From: Butyrivibrio sp. | GTDB taxonomy: Bacteria; Bacillota; Clostridia; Lachnospirales; Lachnospiraceae | Assembly: GCF_017940685.1 (NCBI RefSeq) | Contig: NZ_JAGAYD010000004.1 | Location: 1 to 38,624 of the forward strand | Direction: 5' to 3' | DNA: 38,624 nt | In this document: one piece after another, positions 1 through 7,404 of the stretch | Layout: every line of letters begins with the position of its first letter | Numbering within the stretch: the stretch's first letter is position 1 | The notes under the pieces: model-generated | The model's database searches: none | The model's input: only the letters and a program-made list of their open reading frames with translations | Told to the model about the DNA's origin: nothing | Translations under genes and position numbers: made by a program

Positions 1-3
1 ATG

Positions 4-489
4 TTCATGGCCTTCGGAAGGGGCCCCTTAAGTTCTACGGTCCGGATGCTCCCTGCCCTGGTTTTGCTGATTGTTTTTGGTTTTGAGACATTAGCCGCAA
101 ACGCCATTTTCAAACGCTCCATGCAGTTTTTTTATCGCATGTGAGAGAAAGCCAGCAGGGCAGGTGAAGTTTTTTCATCATAATGGTCATACGGTGCGCA
201 GCACCTGCAGGAAATAGTAAAAGCCCATATCCAAGCTCGAGGAGTTTGGATATGGGCTTTTCTTATTTCCTTACCGCTCGCCACAGCGAGCGATGACCAT
301 TATGAGCCGTAGTTCTGTGATCTGCCCTGCGTGAGCGGTCGAGCATGCGTAATCGAGAAAAAACTGCAGGAGAGTTTAAGAAAAGTTTCGTTTGCGGATA
401 GCGAAAAACTGAAAATAATAGTAAAGCCGGGGCAGGGAGCACCTACTCACCGTGGGCAGAACTTAAGGGGACTTCCGAAGGCTCATGAA
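4..489. repeat. Giant imperfect palindrome (~486 bp)
   Basis: The two halves of this stretch are reverse complements of each other over nearly their whole length, with small indels. Matching blocks include CTTCGGAAG near 12 and 473, CCCCTTAAGTTCT near 25 and 458, GCTCCCTGCCC near 48 and 430, CCGCAAACG near 95 and 389, TGCAGTTTTTT near 122 and 358, GCAGGGCAG near 155 and 321, and CATAATGGTCAT at 179 and 293. The centre is the perfect 16-bp stem 219-234/246-261. No transposase or convincing long reading frame lies inside. It could be a fold-back (MITE-like) element, a structured RNA gene, or a fossil of two inverted copies of one sequence. The function is unknown. Confidence 0.8.
219..265. terminator. 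Terminator-like hairpin at palindrome centre
   Basis: A perfect 16-bp stem (219-234 with 246-261, core AAGCCCATATCC) closes an 11-base loop. On the plus strand the 3' arm ends in TTTT. The left flank carries AAAA, so it could stop transcription from either side. It forms the apex of the larger palindrome. Confidence 0.5.
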
Positions 490-622
490 AAAAGCGGCTC
501 CCTCTCAATGTCTCAAAAGTATGAACTTATGGGGAGGGCAGTATGGCCTAAGGGTTGGTGGTGGCGGCGCCCTGAAAGGAAAGACCCGGAGTGGGCAGTC
601 TGGTGGCGGAGGCGCCAACTAA
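485..622 (+). CDS. Possible 45-residue Gly-rich small protein
   Basis: An ATG at 485 opens 45 codons ending in TAA at 620-622. The product begins MKKAAPSQCLKSMNLW and continues as a Gly/Arg/Lys/Ser-rich tail with two GGGGA blocks, ending GGGGAN. It has one cysteine and is basic. The start lies at the outer edge of the right arm of the large palindrome. GAAGG sits only three bases upstream of the ATG and AAGGGG about 13 bases upstream, so the ribosome binding site is poor. The family is not recognised. It may be a small basic peptide, the remnant of a longer gene, or chance coding in a GC-rich patch. Confidence 0.22.
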   Translation: MKKAAPSQCLKSMNLWGGQYGLRVGGGGALKGKTRSGQSGGGGAN

Positions 623-650
623 GCCACCCAGTGGCCTGGCGGCAGAGCTG

Positions 651-716
651 ACAACAGAACCGTCCCCCTGTCAGGTTGCGCGCAATAAGACAGTAGAACC
701 GTCCCCGTGTCTTGTT
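651..716 (-). repeat. REP-like GGACGGTTCT repeats, locus 1 (2 copies)
   Basis: Two copies of the dispersed element are present in reverse orientation, read on plus as GAACCGTCCCC at about 657 and 697. The second keeps the full form with flanking GACAGTA and GTGTCTTG. The same element recurs at four other places in this window, always between genes. Confidence 0.85.
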
Positions 717-956
717 TTTGCTAAAAAATAAGAAACTGTAAACACTTACATTGTTTTCCATAAACTAATCATAAAGAAAAAGAGTGCGATAACTGCTATA
801 TCTTAAACGATTTCGAAAAAATATTAACGAAGTCTAAAGTGGGAATTAAGCCTTCGTAAAATGACAAAATTTTGGTCAAATATGATGGTTCATATGATTT
901 TGGTGGGTGTAAAGTTGCACTTGTGTTAAACAGAAAACAAAAAAACAAGATTATTT
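717..956. other. AT-rich intergenic stretch, no gene seen
   Basis: This AT-rich sequence leads into the surface protein gene. No RNA gene, long hairpin or clear sigma-A promoter could be assigned. Reading frames overlapping it are short and lack ribosome binding sites. A promoter for the downstream gene is presumably here but is not recognisable by eye. Confidence 0.5.
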
Positions 957-971
957 ATGAGGTGGATGAAA

Positions 972-3698
972 ATGAAAAAGAACAATGTAAAGTCACAGAT
1001 GATCAGGGTTGCAGCATTTGGTTTAAGCATGAGCATGGCTTCACAGCCTGTAGTTGCTTTTGCTGCTGAGGAAAATGAAAGCGCTTTCAACAATACGGAA
1101 GAGATCACACTTGATCAGGAAACAAATTCAACTGAAGAGTCAGCTGCTGAGGAAGCTGTTAAAGAGTATCAGGAACAGACAGACGAGGTTGCAGCAGAAG
1201 TAAGTGATGTAAACGATGCAGTTGATAATCTTATAGAGAAGAAATACGAAAAAGAAAACAGCAAGGTTGATACTTACAGAGATGAGCTGAACACAGCAAA
1301 CGATGCTATTTCGTCAAGCGACAACATCATTGAAAGCGACATCGAAAAGCTTGAAGAGATAAATGAAGAGCTTAAGGATGGAACAATCGAAGCTGGTGCC
1401 ATCGTAGCAGAGAACAGCAAGAACGTTAAGGAAGCTAAGGACGAGCTTACAGAAAAGAGTGCTGAGATTGATGCAGCTACTGAGGCAATCAAAAATGCTT
1501 CAACAATTTCTGAGGCAAATGCTACTTATGATAAGGTAGAGGAGCTTGCAAAAGAGGCTGAGACTTCTTATGAGGAAGCAGCTAAGAAGTCAGAGGAGCT
1601 CACAAAGAAGTTTGAGGAAGCCCAGAAGGCTGTAGAAGAAGCACAGGCTCGCTATGAAGAGGCAAATGCAAAGACTTCTGAGGATCTTGAGGCTGCAAGA
1701 GCTGAGCTTGCTGATGCTCAGAGAAACCTTGAGCTTTTACAGAATGAGGCAGACAAGGCAATTGAGAACGCCAAAGAAGAGCTTGAGGATGCCAAGGATG
1801 CAGCAGAGGCTAAGGTAGAGGCAGCTGATAAGAAGTACGAAAAGGCTAAAGAGGATCTTCAAAAGAAGAGAGAAGTAGTAAAAGAGAAGCAGGAAAAGCT
1901 TGAGGAAGCTAGAGATGAAAAGGATGTAGCAAAGAAAAAGGTAGAAGATATCAAGGAAGCAATCAAGAAGGCTGGACAGGGCCTTGATCCTGCAGAAATT
2001 GCTGAGCTTGAGTACCAGCTTGCTCTTGCTGAAAGTGCTCTTCAGACTGCAGAAGAGAACTACGATGATGTAGTTGAGGATGTAGAAGAGGCAAGAATTG
2101 CCAGCGAGGAAGCTGCTAGTGTAGAAGAGAGTGCAAAGAAAGCTGTAGAAAAGGCTCAGGCTAAGTATGATGAGCTTTCTGCAAAGGTAACAAAAGAGCA
2201 GAGAGCTGAGGCTGCAAAGATCACAAAAGATCTTGACAAGGCCAATAAGGAACAGAAAAAGTCTCAGAAGAACCTTGAAAAGGCACAGAATGCAATTGTG
2301 AAGTTAAGTGAGGATTACAAGAAGACTTTTGCGAATATGAAGGAGGCAGCTGCAAAGCTTTACGACAAGGATACAAAAGCTAAGGATAAGGAGAAGCTTG
2401 CAAGGAAGGTAGCAGATTATAATAAGCGTCTTGATCAATACTTGGAGGATATAGATGCAAATCAGGTAATTGTAAACACTGAATCTGAAAATATAAGAAA
2501 GAATCAGGTTGCAATAGCTGACCTTCAAAGAGAATACGATGAGAAAGCAAAGCCTGTCATCGAGGAAGCAGCTGCTAAGACAAAGTTTGATAAGAAGAAC
2601 GAAGCATATGAGCAGGCTAAATTAACTGCAGAGACCAAGAAGCTCGCTTATGAAGCAGCAGCACAGGAGCTTGCAGACTACGAAGAAGATATGGAAGCTC
2701 TTAAAGAGGAAATTACTGACCTCAAGGAAGAGATCAATGCTGCAAAGGGCGATACAACAGAGCTTGAAAAAGAGCTTAAGAAGGCAGAGAAAGAGCTTAA
2801 GAAGGCAAACGACAACGTAGATAAGGCTAAGAAGGCTCAGAAGAAGGCTTCTGAGGCTAAAAGGAAGGCTGCAGATTATGCCAACAAGGTAAAGAAAGAA
2901 GTAATCGCTGCTAATAAGAAGGCACAGGCTGATATCAAGAAGGCAGAGAAAGCTTATGCAGCAGAGGAAGCAGCATATAACCAGCTCATTGATGAGGCTG
3001 ATGATGCTCTTTCAGAGGTAGAGAAGGCTCAGGCTAAGGTAGATGATCTTGAGGATAAGATTGCTGACCTTGAGAGAACTATGCCTGGTGTATCAGAGAA
3101 GAAGAGCATGGACCTCTTTGTACTTGAGGCTCTTAAGGGAGAGCTTGAAACTGCAAACAAGGACCTTGCTGACAAGAAGACAATTCTTGATGAGATCAAC
3201 AAGAAAGTAGATGTAGCTAAGGCTGCAAGAGATAAGAGAGTTTCTGACCTTACACCTAAGGGAAGCGATGATGATAACCAGGGCGGAAATGGCAACGGCG
3301 AGAGCCAGATTCCTACATTCATCCCTGTAGCTACAAGAACAACAGTAGCACAGACTGCACAGGCTACACCTGTAGTAGCTGCTGCAACAACAGGCAGACA
3401 GACAAGAAGAGCAGCTCAGGCTGCAAACGCAGAGGCTAACGCAGATGCAGAGGCACAGAACGCAGTAGCAGCAACAGAGGCAACAACTGATGTAGCAGCT
3501 CCTGTTCAGAATACAGAGACAACAGCTCCTACAACAAACATCGAAGATGGCGAGACAGCACTTGCTGCTGAAGTACCTGCTACTAAGAAGTCAGTATTTC
3601 CATGGTTCATTGCCGCAATCCTTGCAGTAGTTGGAATATCCACAGAGGAGTACATGAGAAGAAAGCACCTTGCCAAAAAGGCAAAGGACAATAAATAA
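972..3698 (+). CDS. Long coiled-coil surface protein with C-terminal anchor
   Basis: The product is about 908 residues. ATGs occur at 957, 966 and 972; the last is chosen because AGGTGG at 960-965 stands six bases before it and the resulting N-terminus is a normal signal peptide (MKKNN..., hydrophobic run, then VVAFA before AEE). Residues ~60-770 are almost continuous Lys/Glu/Ala-rich heptads typical of coiled coils. An Asp/Gly/Asn-rich hinge (GSDDDNQGGNGNG) follows, then an Ala/Thr/Gln-rich low-complexity stretch. The end is one membrane segment (FPWFIAAILAVVGI) and a basic tail. No LPXTG motif or catalytic domain is visible. It is probably an elongated wall-spanning structural or adhesive protein. 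It stands alone, with a terminator 40 bases downstream. Confidence 0.9.
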   Translation: MKKNNVKSQMIRVAAFGLSMSMASQPVVAFAAEENESAFNNTEEITLDQETNSTEESAAEEAVKEYQEQTDEVAAEVSDVNDAVDNLIEKKYEKENSKVDTYRDELNTANDAISSSDNIIESDIEKLEEINEELKDGTIEAGAIVAENSKNVKEAKDELTEKSAEIDAATEAIKNASTISEANATYDKVEELAKEAETSYEEAAKKSEELTKKFEEAQKAVEEAQARYEEANAKTSEDLEAARAELADAQRNLELLQNEADKAIENAKEELEDAKDAAEAKVEAADKKYEKAKEDLQKKREVVKEKQEKLEEARDEKDVAKKKVEDIKEAIKKAGQGLDPAEIAELEYQLALAESALQTAEENYDDVVEDVEEARIASEEAASVEESAKKAVEKAQAKYDELSAKVTKEQRAEAAKITKDLDKANKEQKKSQKNLEKAQNAIVKLSEDYKKTFANMKEAAAKLYDKDTKAKDKEKLARKVADYNKRLDQYLEDIDANQVIVNTESENIRKNQVAIADLQREYDEKAKPVIEEAAAKTKFDKKNEAYEQAKLTAETKKLAYEAAAQELADYEEDMEALKEEITDLKEEINAAKGDTTELEKELKKAEKELKKANDNVDKAKKAQKKASEAKRKAADYANKVKKEVIAANKKAQADIKKAEKAYAAEEAAYNQLIDEADDALSEVEKAQAKVDDLEDKIADLERTMPGVSEKKSMDLFVLEALKGELETANKDLADKKTILDEINKKVDVAKAARDKRVSDLTPKGSDDDNQGGNGNGESQIPTFIPVATRTTVAQTAQATPVVAAATTGRQTRRAAQAANAEANADAEAQNAVAATEATTDVAAPVQNTETTAPTTNIEDGETALAAEVPATKKSVFPWFIAAILAVVGISTEEYMRRKHLAKKAKDNK

Positions 3699-3740
3699 GC
3701 CAACCTCTAATAAATAATCAAATACATAAAACACAGGAAG

Positions 3741-3766
3741 AGCGGACCTTTTGGGTTCGCTTTTTC
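3741..3766 (+). terminator. Intrinsic terminator after the surface protein gene
   Basis: The stem AGCGGACC/GGTTCGCT (one G-T pair) with a TTTTG loop is followed by TTTTTCT. It separates the surface protein gene from the cobalamin operon. Confidence 0.8.
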
Positions 3767-3783
3767 TGTTATTATCAGAAAAG

Positions 3784-3812
3784 TTGTGGTATTATATCAA
3801 TAATCATATACA
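3784..3812 (+). promoter_or_regulatory. Sigma-A promoter of the cobalamin operon
   Basis: TTGTGG at 3784-3789 and TATACA at 3807-3812 are separated by 17 bases and lie immediately before the riboswitch. Transcription would begin near 3819. Confidence 0.6.
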
Positions 3813-3818
3813 GAAAGC

Positions 3819-3998
3819 GGAAGGTGTCTGCGGGAATTAAGTTTCTGCGCAGGTGAAAAGGGAAGCGGGTGCAAGTCCCGCGCGATCTCGTCACCGTGAT
3901 TCGTTAGCTTTTTTCATAACCACTGGAGAAGTCCGGGAAGGGAAAAACAGCGCTGCCATGAGGCTGAAACGATCAGTCGGGAGACCTGCCCGTCGCTG
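3819..3998 (+). ncRNA. Cobalamin (B12) riboswitch
   Basis: The stretch carries hallmarks of the cobalamin aptamer: the early GGTGTCTGCGGG segment, GGTGAAAAGGGAAGC, GGGTGCAAGTCCCGCGC, ACCACTGGAGAAGTCCGGGAAGG-type core segments in order, and the B12 box AGTCGGGAGACCTGCC at 3975-3990. It lies between the promoter and the first gene of a cobalamin biosynthesis operon, the expected place. Binding of adenosylcobalamin is expected to reduce expression of the downstream genes. Confidence 0.95.
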
Positions 3999-4045
3999 CA
4001 TATGGGAAACCAGGCCACGAGGAATTGGCTATGCGAATGGACTTT

Positions 4046-4119
4046 GGCAAAAGAAATCTCTTTTGCCGGTATTTGTGTGTCTATTTACAGCCTCTGCCAA
4101 AAGCGGAGGTGTTTGTTTA
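4046..4119 (+). promoter_or_regulatory. Riboswitch expression platform: two hairpins
   Basis: Two hairpins lie between the B12 box and the cbiK start. The first pairs GGCAAAAGA (4046-4054) with TCTTTTGCC (4059-4067). The second pairs CCTCTGC (4091-4097) with GCGGAGG (4103-4109) and is followed by the T-rich TGTTTGTTTA. The second could be a weak terminator and the first a competing or stabilising stem. Which one switches with ligand cannot be decided by reading. Confidence 0.45.
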
Positions 4120-4183
4120 TGTGTCAGTTTCTATTTCGCGCCTGGAAAAAAGCCAGTATCTGGCGAGAAATTTGGAGGAAATT

Positions 4184-5794
4184 ATGAAAAAGAAACTGAT
4201 GACAATTTTACTTGCAACCGTCATGACTTTGAGCATGGTTACTGGTTGCGCTGGGCAGACCGCTGTTGAGCCTGCAGAGGCTACCGAAGAGGTACAGGAA
4301 GCTGCCAAAGAGGAAGCTCAAGAGGCTACAGAACCTGCCACAGAGGCAAAAGAGGGCGCTCTTGAAGATGGCGAATATTCGGCCAAGTTCACAACAGATG
4401 GATCTATGTTCCATGTAAACGATGCATATAATGATCTTGGAACTCTTACAGTTAAAGATGGTCAGATGACTATCCATGTATCTCTTACATCTAAAAACAT
4501 TAAAAATCTCTTCCTGGGAACAGCTGAGGATGCCCAGAAGGAAGGCGCTGAGCTCCTTCAGCCCACAGTTGATACAGTTACATATGAGGATGGCACAACT
4601 GAGGAAGTTAATGGCTTTGACATCCCTGTCCCTGTACTTGATGAGGAGTTTGATCTTGCTCTTATTGGATCAAAAGATAAGTGGTACGACCACAAGGTTA
4701 TGGTCTCTCTTGCAGAAGGTGATGACGACCAGGCTGCAGCTGATAACGTAGCAGATCTCATCGATTCTATCTACGTTCAGAAGTGGGATGAGACAACTGA
4801 TGAGCGTTGTGCAGAAGCTAAAAAGGCCTGGGATGAGCTTACAGATGCTCAGAAAGAGCTTGTTGAGGGCGAGTTTGCTGATCCTGACTACTTTGGAAGA
4901 GATACAGGAGATGCGTCTAAGGACGATCCATTAAACCAGGATGATATCGGAGAAAAAGAGCTTCTCGTAGTAAGCTTTGGTACTTCATTTAATGACAGCA
5001 GAGCAAATGACATCGGCGGAATCGAGAAGGCCCTGGCAGCTGCATATCCTGACTATTCAGTAAGACGTGCATTCACAGCACAGATCATCATCAACCACAT
5101 TCTTGCAAGAGATGGTGAGAAGATCGACAATATGGAGCAGGCCCTTCAGAGAGCGGTTGATAACGGGGTAAAAGAGCTTGTTGTTCAGCCTACACATCTT
5201 ATGCATGGCGCAGAGTACGACGAGCTTGTAGAGGCACTTGATGGCTACAAGGACAAGTTTGACAAGGTTGTAGTTTCAGAACCTCTTCTTGGTGAGGTTG
5301 GCGCTGACGCCAAGGAAGTTAATGACGACAAGAAGGCTGTCGCTGAAGCAATCGCAGCAGAAGCAGTTAAGACAGCAGGCTTTGGTTCACTTGCAGATGC
5401 AGATAAGGACGGCGTAGCATTCGTATTTATGGGTCATGGAACCAGCCATAAGGCTAAGGTTACATACTCACAGATGCAGTCCCAGATGGAAGAGCTTGAA
5501 TACAGCAACGTATTTATTGGAACTGTAGAGGGTGAGCCTGAGGAGACAGCCCTTGAAAATGTTATCGAAGCAGTAAAGGCAGCAGGCTACAAGAAGGTTG
5601 TTCTTCGTCCACTTATGGTTGTTGCTGGTGACCACGCAAATAACGATATGGCAGGTGATGAGGAAGATTCATGGAAGAGCGGCTTTACTGCCGATGGCTC
5701 TTTTGACGAAGTAACATGCCAGATTGCAGGCCTTGGAAGCATTGCAGATGTTCAGAAGATTTATGTGGAGCATACAGGAAGTGCGATTAAGTGA
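4184..5794 (+). CDS. cbiK: Lipoprotein sirohydrochlorin cobaltochelatase CbiK with N-terminal NEAT-like domain
   Basis: The start at 4184 is set by TTGGAGG eight bases upstream; the frame is open further 5' but that part is riboswitch leader. The 536-residue product has a lipoprotein signal with lipobox VTGC (Cys22) and an acidic Glu/Ala/Thr linker. A beta-rich domain at ~60-178 begins EDGEYSAKF and ends WYDHKVMVSL. A short helical segment follows, then a full CbiK chelatase domain at ~257-536. That domain shows SFGTSFNDSR, QPTHLMHG (His338) and GHGTSH (His418), matching the catalytic histidines known in CbiK, plus GDHANNDMAGDE. CbiK normally inserts Co2+ into sirohydrochlorin in the cytoplasm and is ~260 residues, so the secreted, doubled form is unusual. 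It is the first gene after the B12 riboswitch and overlaps the next gene. Confidence 0.92.
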   Translation: MKKKLMTILLATVMTLSMVTGCAGQTAVEPAEATEEVQEAAKEEAQEATEPATEAKEGALEDGEYSAKFTTDGSMFHVNDAYNDLGTLTVKDGQMTIHVSLTSKNIKNLFLGTAEDAQKEGAELLQPTVDTVTYEDGTTEEVNGFDIPVPVLDEEFDLALIGSKDKWYDHKVMVSLAEGDDDQAAADNVADLIDSIYVQKWDETTDERCAEAKKAWDELTDAQKELVEGEFADPDYFGRDTGDASKDDPLNQDDIGEKELLVVSFGTSFNDSRANDIGGIEKALAAAYPDYSVRRAFTAQIIINHILARDGEKIDNMEQALQRAVDNGVKELVVQPTHLMHGAEYDELVEALDGYKDKFDKVVVSEPLLGEVGADAKEVNDDKKAVAEAIAAEAVKTAGFGSLADADKDGVAFVFMGHGTSHKAKVTYSQMQSQMEELEYSNVFIGTVEGEPEETALENVIEAVKAAGYKKVVLRPLMVVAGDHANNDMAGDEEDSWKSGFTADGSFDEVTCQIAGLGSIADVQKIYVEHTGSAIK

Positions 5795-7394
5795 TCATAT
5801 TATAAAAAGATGCAGGCTCGTTCTTGCAGCAATATTTATTCTGATGCTTACAGGATGCGGCAGAGTTCCAGATGGGGAATATGCCGCATCTGTTACTCTT
5901 ACGGGAGGCAGTGGCAAGGCTTATATCGAGAGCCCTTGCAGCGTCACGGTTTCTGGAAAAGAAATAACAGCTGATATTGTATGGAGCAGCAGAAATTATG
6001 ACTTTATGATGGTTGACGGAGTAAAGTATGAGCCTGTAAATACGGAGGGGAATTCCGAGTTTGTGATTCCCATTGTCCTTGGAAAAGAGATGGCGGTTTC
6101 CGCAGACACAACTGCCATGAGTAAGCCTCATCTTATAGATTACACGCTGAAGTTTGAGATACTTGAAAATGGCAAAGAAGAAGGACAAAGCCAAGATGCT
6201 GAAAGCGCCATGGCAGGTGAACAGAGCGGATCTTCGGAGCCATCAGAAACTTCTAAGCAGGTTCTTGATCTTGAAGAAACCGATGCGGACATCCTTAAGT
6301 TTATATCTGAAAAACTGGGCATAGGGTACGTGTCTACTGATGAGATGCAGTATGCAACAGGTTTTAAGATATACAGGCTGGAGGATGGATTTGATCTTAT
6401 TGCGGTCTGCGATGGCAGATATTATCTGGTGATACCGGAAGGAGCCTCAATTTCAGGGCTTCCTGACTTTGGAGAGGGGATAGTATCTCTTTCGCCCATA
6501 GGAGATTCTGACACCCAGCTCGTTGCAATCACTCAGCCCCTGGACAGCATATACCTTGCTGCCAGCGCAGTAATGTGCCAGTTTGACGCAATTGGGGCAG
6601 TTGATGCGCTAACACTTTCCGGTATTGAGAGGGATGGCTGGTATGTGGAATCTGCGGTAGATGCAATGGACAGCGGATCTCTCCTGTACGGTGGTAAGTA
6701 CAGTGCCCCTGACTATGAGATGATGCTTGAAAAGGACGTAGACCTGGCTGTTGAAAGCACCATGATCCTTCACAGTCCCAAGGTCATAGAAAAGCTTGAA
6801 AAACTGGAGATTCCCACCTTTATCGACTGGTCAAGCTACGAGGACAGCATACTTGGAAGGCTTGAGTGGATCAAGGTTTACGGTCTTCTCACTGGAAAAG
6901 AAAAAGAGGCAAAGGAAGCTTTTTTGCAGCAGCAGGACATGATGGAGAAGGTTGACGCTCACTCCCTTGATGGCAAAACAGTTGCGATTTTCTCAGTAAA
7001 CACAAGGCATCAGATCACCACTAAGAAGGGGAATGACTACCTTGTTAAGATGGTAGAAGCTGCGGGGGGAACATATCTTTTGCCAAAAGGCCTGACTGAC
7101 GAAGACACCAGGTCCCAGGTAACGATAAGTGTTGAGGCATTTTACGATTATGCCAAGGACGCTGATATCCTGATCTACAACGGAGTTATTGAGGATCCAC
7201 CAAAGACGCTGGATGATCTGGCAGCCATGGATGGGACATTTGCAGACTATGGGGCTGTAAAGGCCGGGCAGGTGTACGTAACCACAGGTTCCATGTACCA
7301 GCTTGCCAGTAGGAGCGGAACGATAGCAGAGAGCATCTATGAAGTTCTTTCCGGAAAAAAGGAAGAAACTGAGTATATCTATAAACTTAAGTGA
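5781..7394 (+). CDS. ABC transporter substrate-binding lipoprotein (BtuF/FecB type) with NEAT-like domain
   Basis: The chosen GTG at 5781 overlaps the cbiK stop by 14 bases and has TGGAG ten bases upstream; ATG 5763 is an alternative. The 537-residue product has a lipoprotein signal (lipobox LTGC, Cys26). A domain at ~30-130 runs from PDGEYAASV to HLIDYTLKF and resembles the N-terminal domain of the neighbouring CbiK. The C-terminal half is a class III periplasmic-binding-protein fold, with VDLAVESTMILHSPKVIEKLEKL, IPTFIDWSSYEDSILGRLEWIK and GGTYLLP regions as in cobalamin/siderophore binding proteins. The matching permease and ATPase are encoded further down the same operon. The ligand could be cobalt, a corrinoid or another tetrapyrrole; sequence alone does not decide. 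Confidence 0.85.
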   Translation: MRLSDHIIKRCRLVLAAIFILMLTGCGRVPDGEYAASVTLTGGSGKAYIESPCSVTVSGKEITADIVWSSRNYDFMMVDGVKYEPVNTEGNSEFVIPIVLGKEMAVSADTTAMSKPHLIDYTLKFEILENGKEEGQSQDAESAMAGEQSGSSEPSETSKQVLDLEETDADILKFISEKLGIGYVSTDEMQYATGFKIYRLEDGFDLIAVCDGRYYLVIPEGASISGLPDFGEGIVSLSPIGDSDTQLVAITQPLDSIYLAASAVMCQFDAIGAVDALTLSGIERDGWYVESAVDAMDSGSLLYGGKYSAPDYEMMLEKDVDLAVESTMILHSPKVIEKLEKLEIPTFIDWSSYEDSILGRLEWIKVYGLLTGKEKEAKEAFLQQQDMMEKVDAHSLDGKTVAIFSVNTRHQITTKKGNDYLVKMVEAAGGTYLLPKGLTDEDTRSQVTISVEAFYDYAKDADILIYNGVIEDPPKTLDDLAAMDGTFADYGAVKAGQVYVTTGSMYQLASRSGTIAESIYEVLSGKKEETEYIYKLK

Positions 7395-7404
7395 TGGGAG
7401 AAAA

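Noticed and set aside
331-651. 106-codon open frame (MSGRACVIEKK...)
   Set aside because: It starts inside the large palindrome at a GTG without a ribosome binding site, and its Trp/Arg-rich end (WWWRRP) looks like non-coding GC-rich sequence.
4025-4183. 53-codon 5' extension of cbiK
   Set aside because: It would remove the lipoprotein signal from the N-terminus and lies in the leader hairpins; the strong GGAGG fits the ATG at 4184.
3853-4269. Open frames running through the cobalamin riboswitch
   Set aside because: They cover the aptamer and expression platform and have no ribosome binding site; the true gene starts at 4184.
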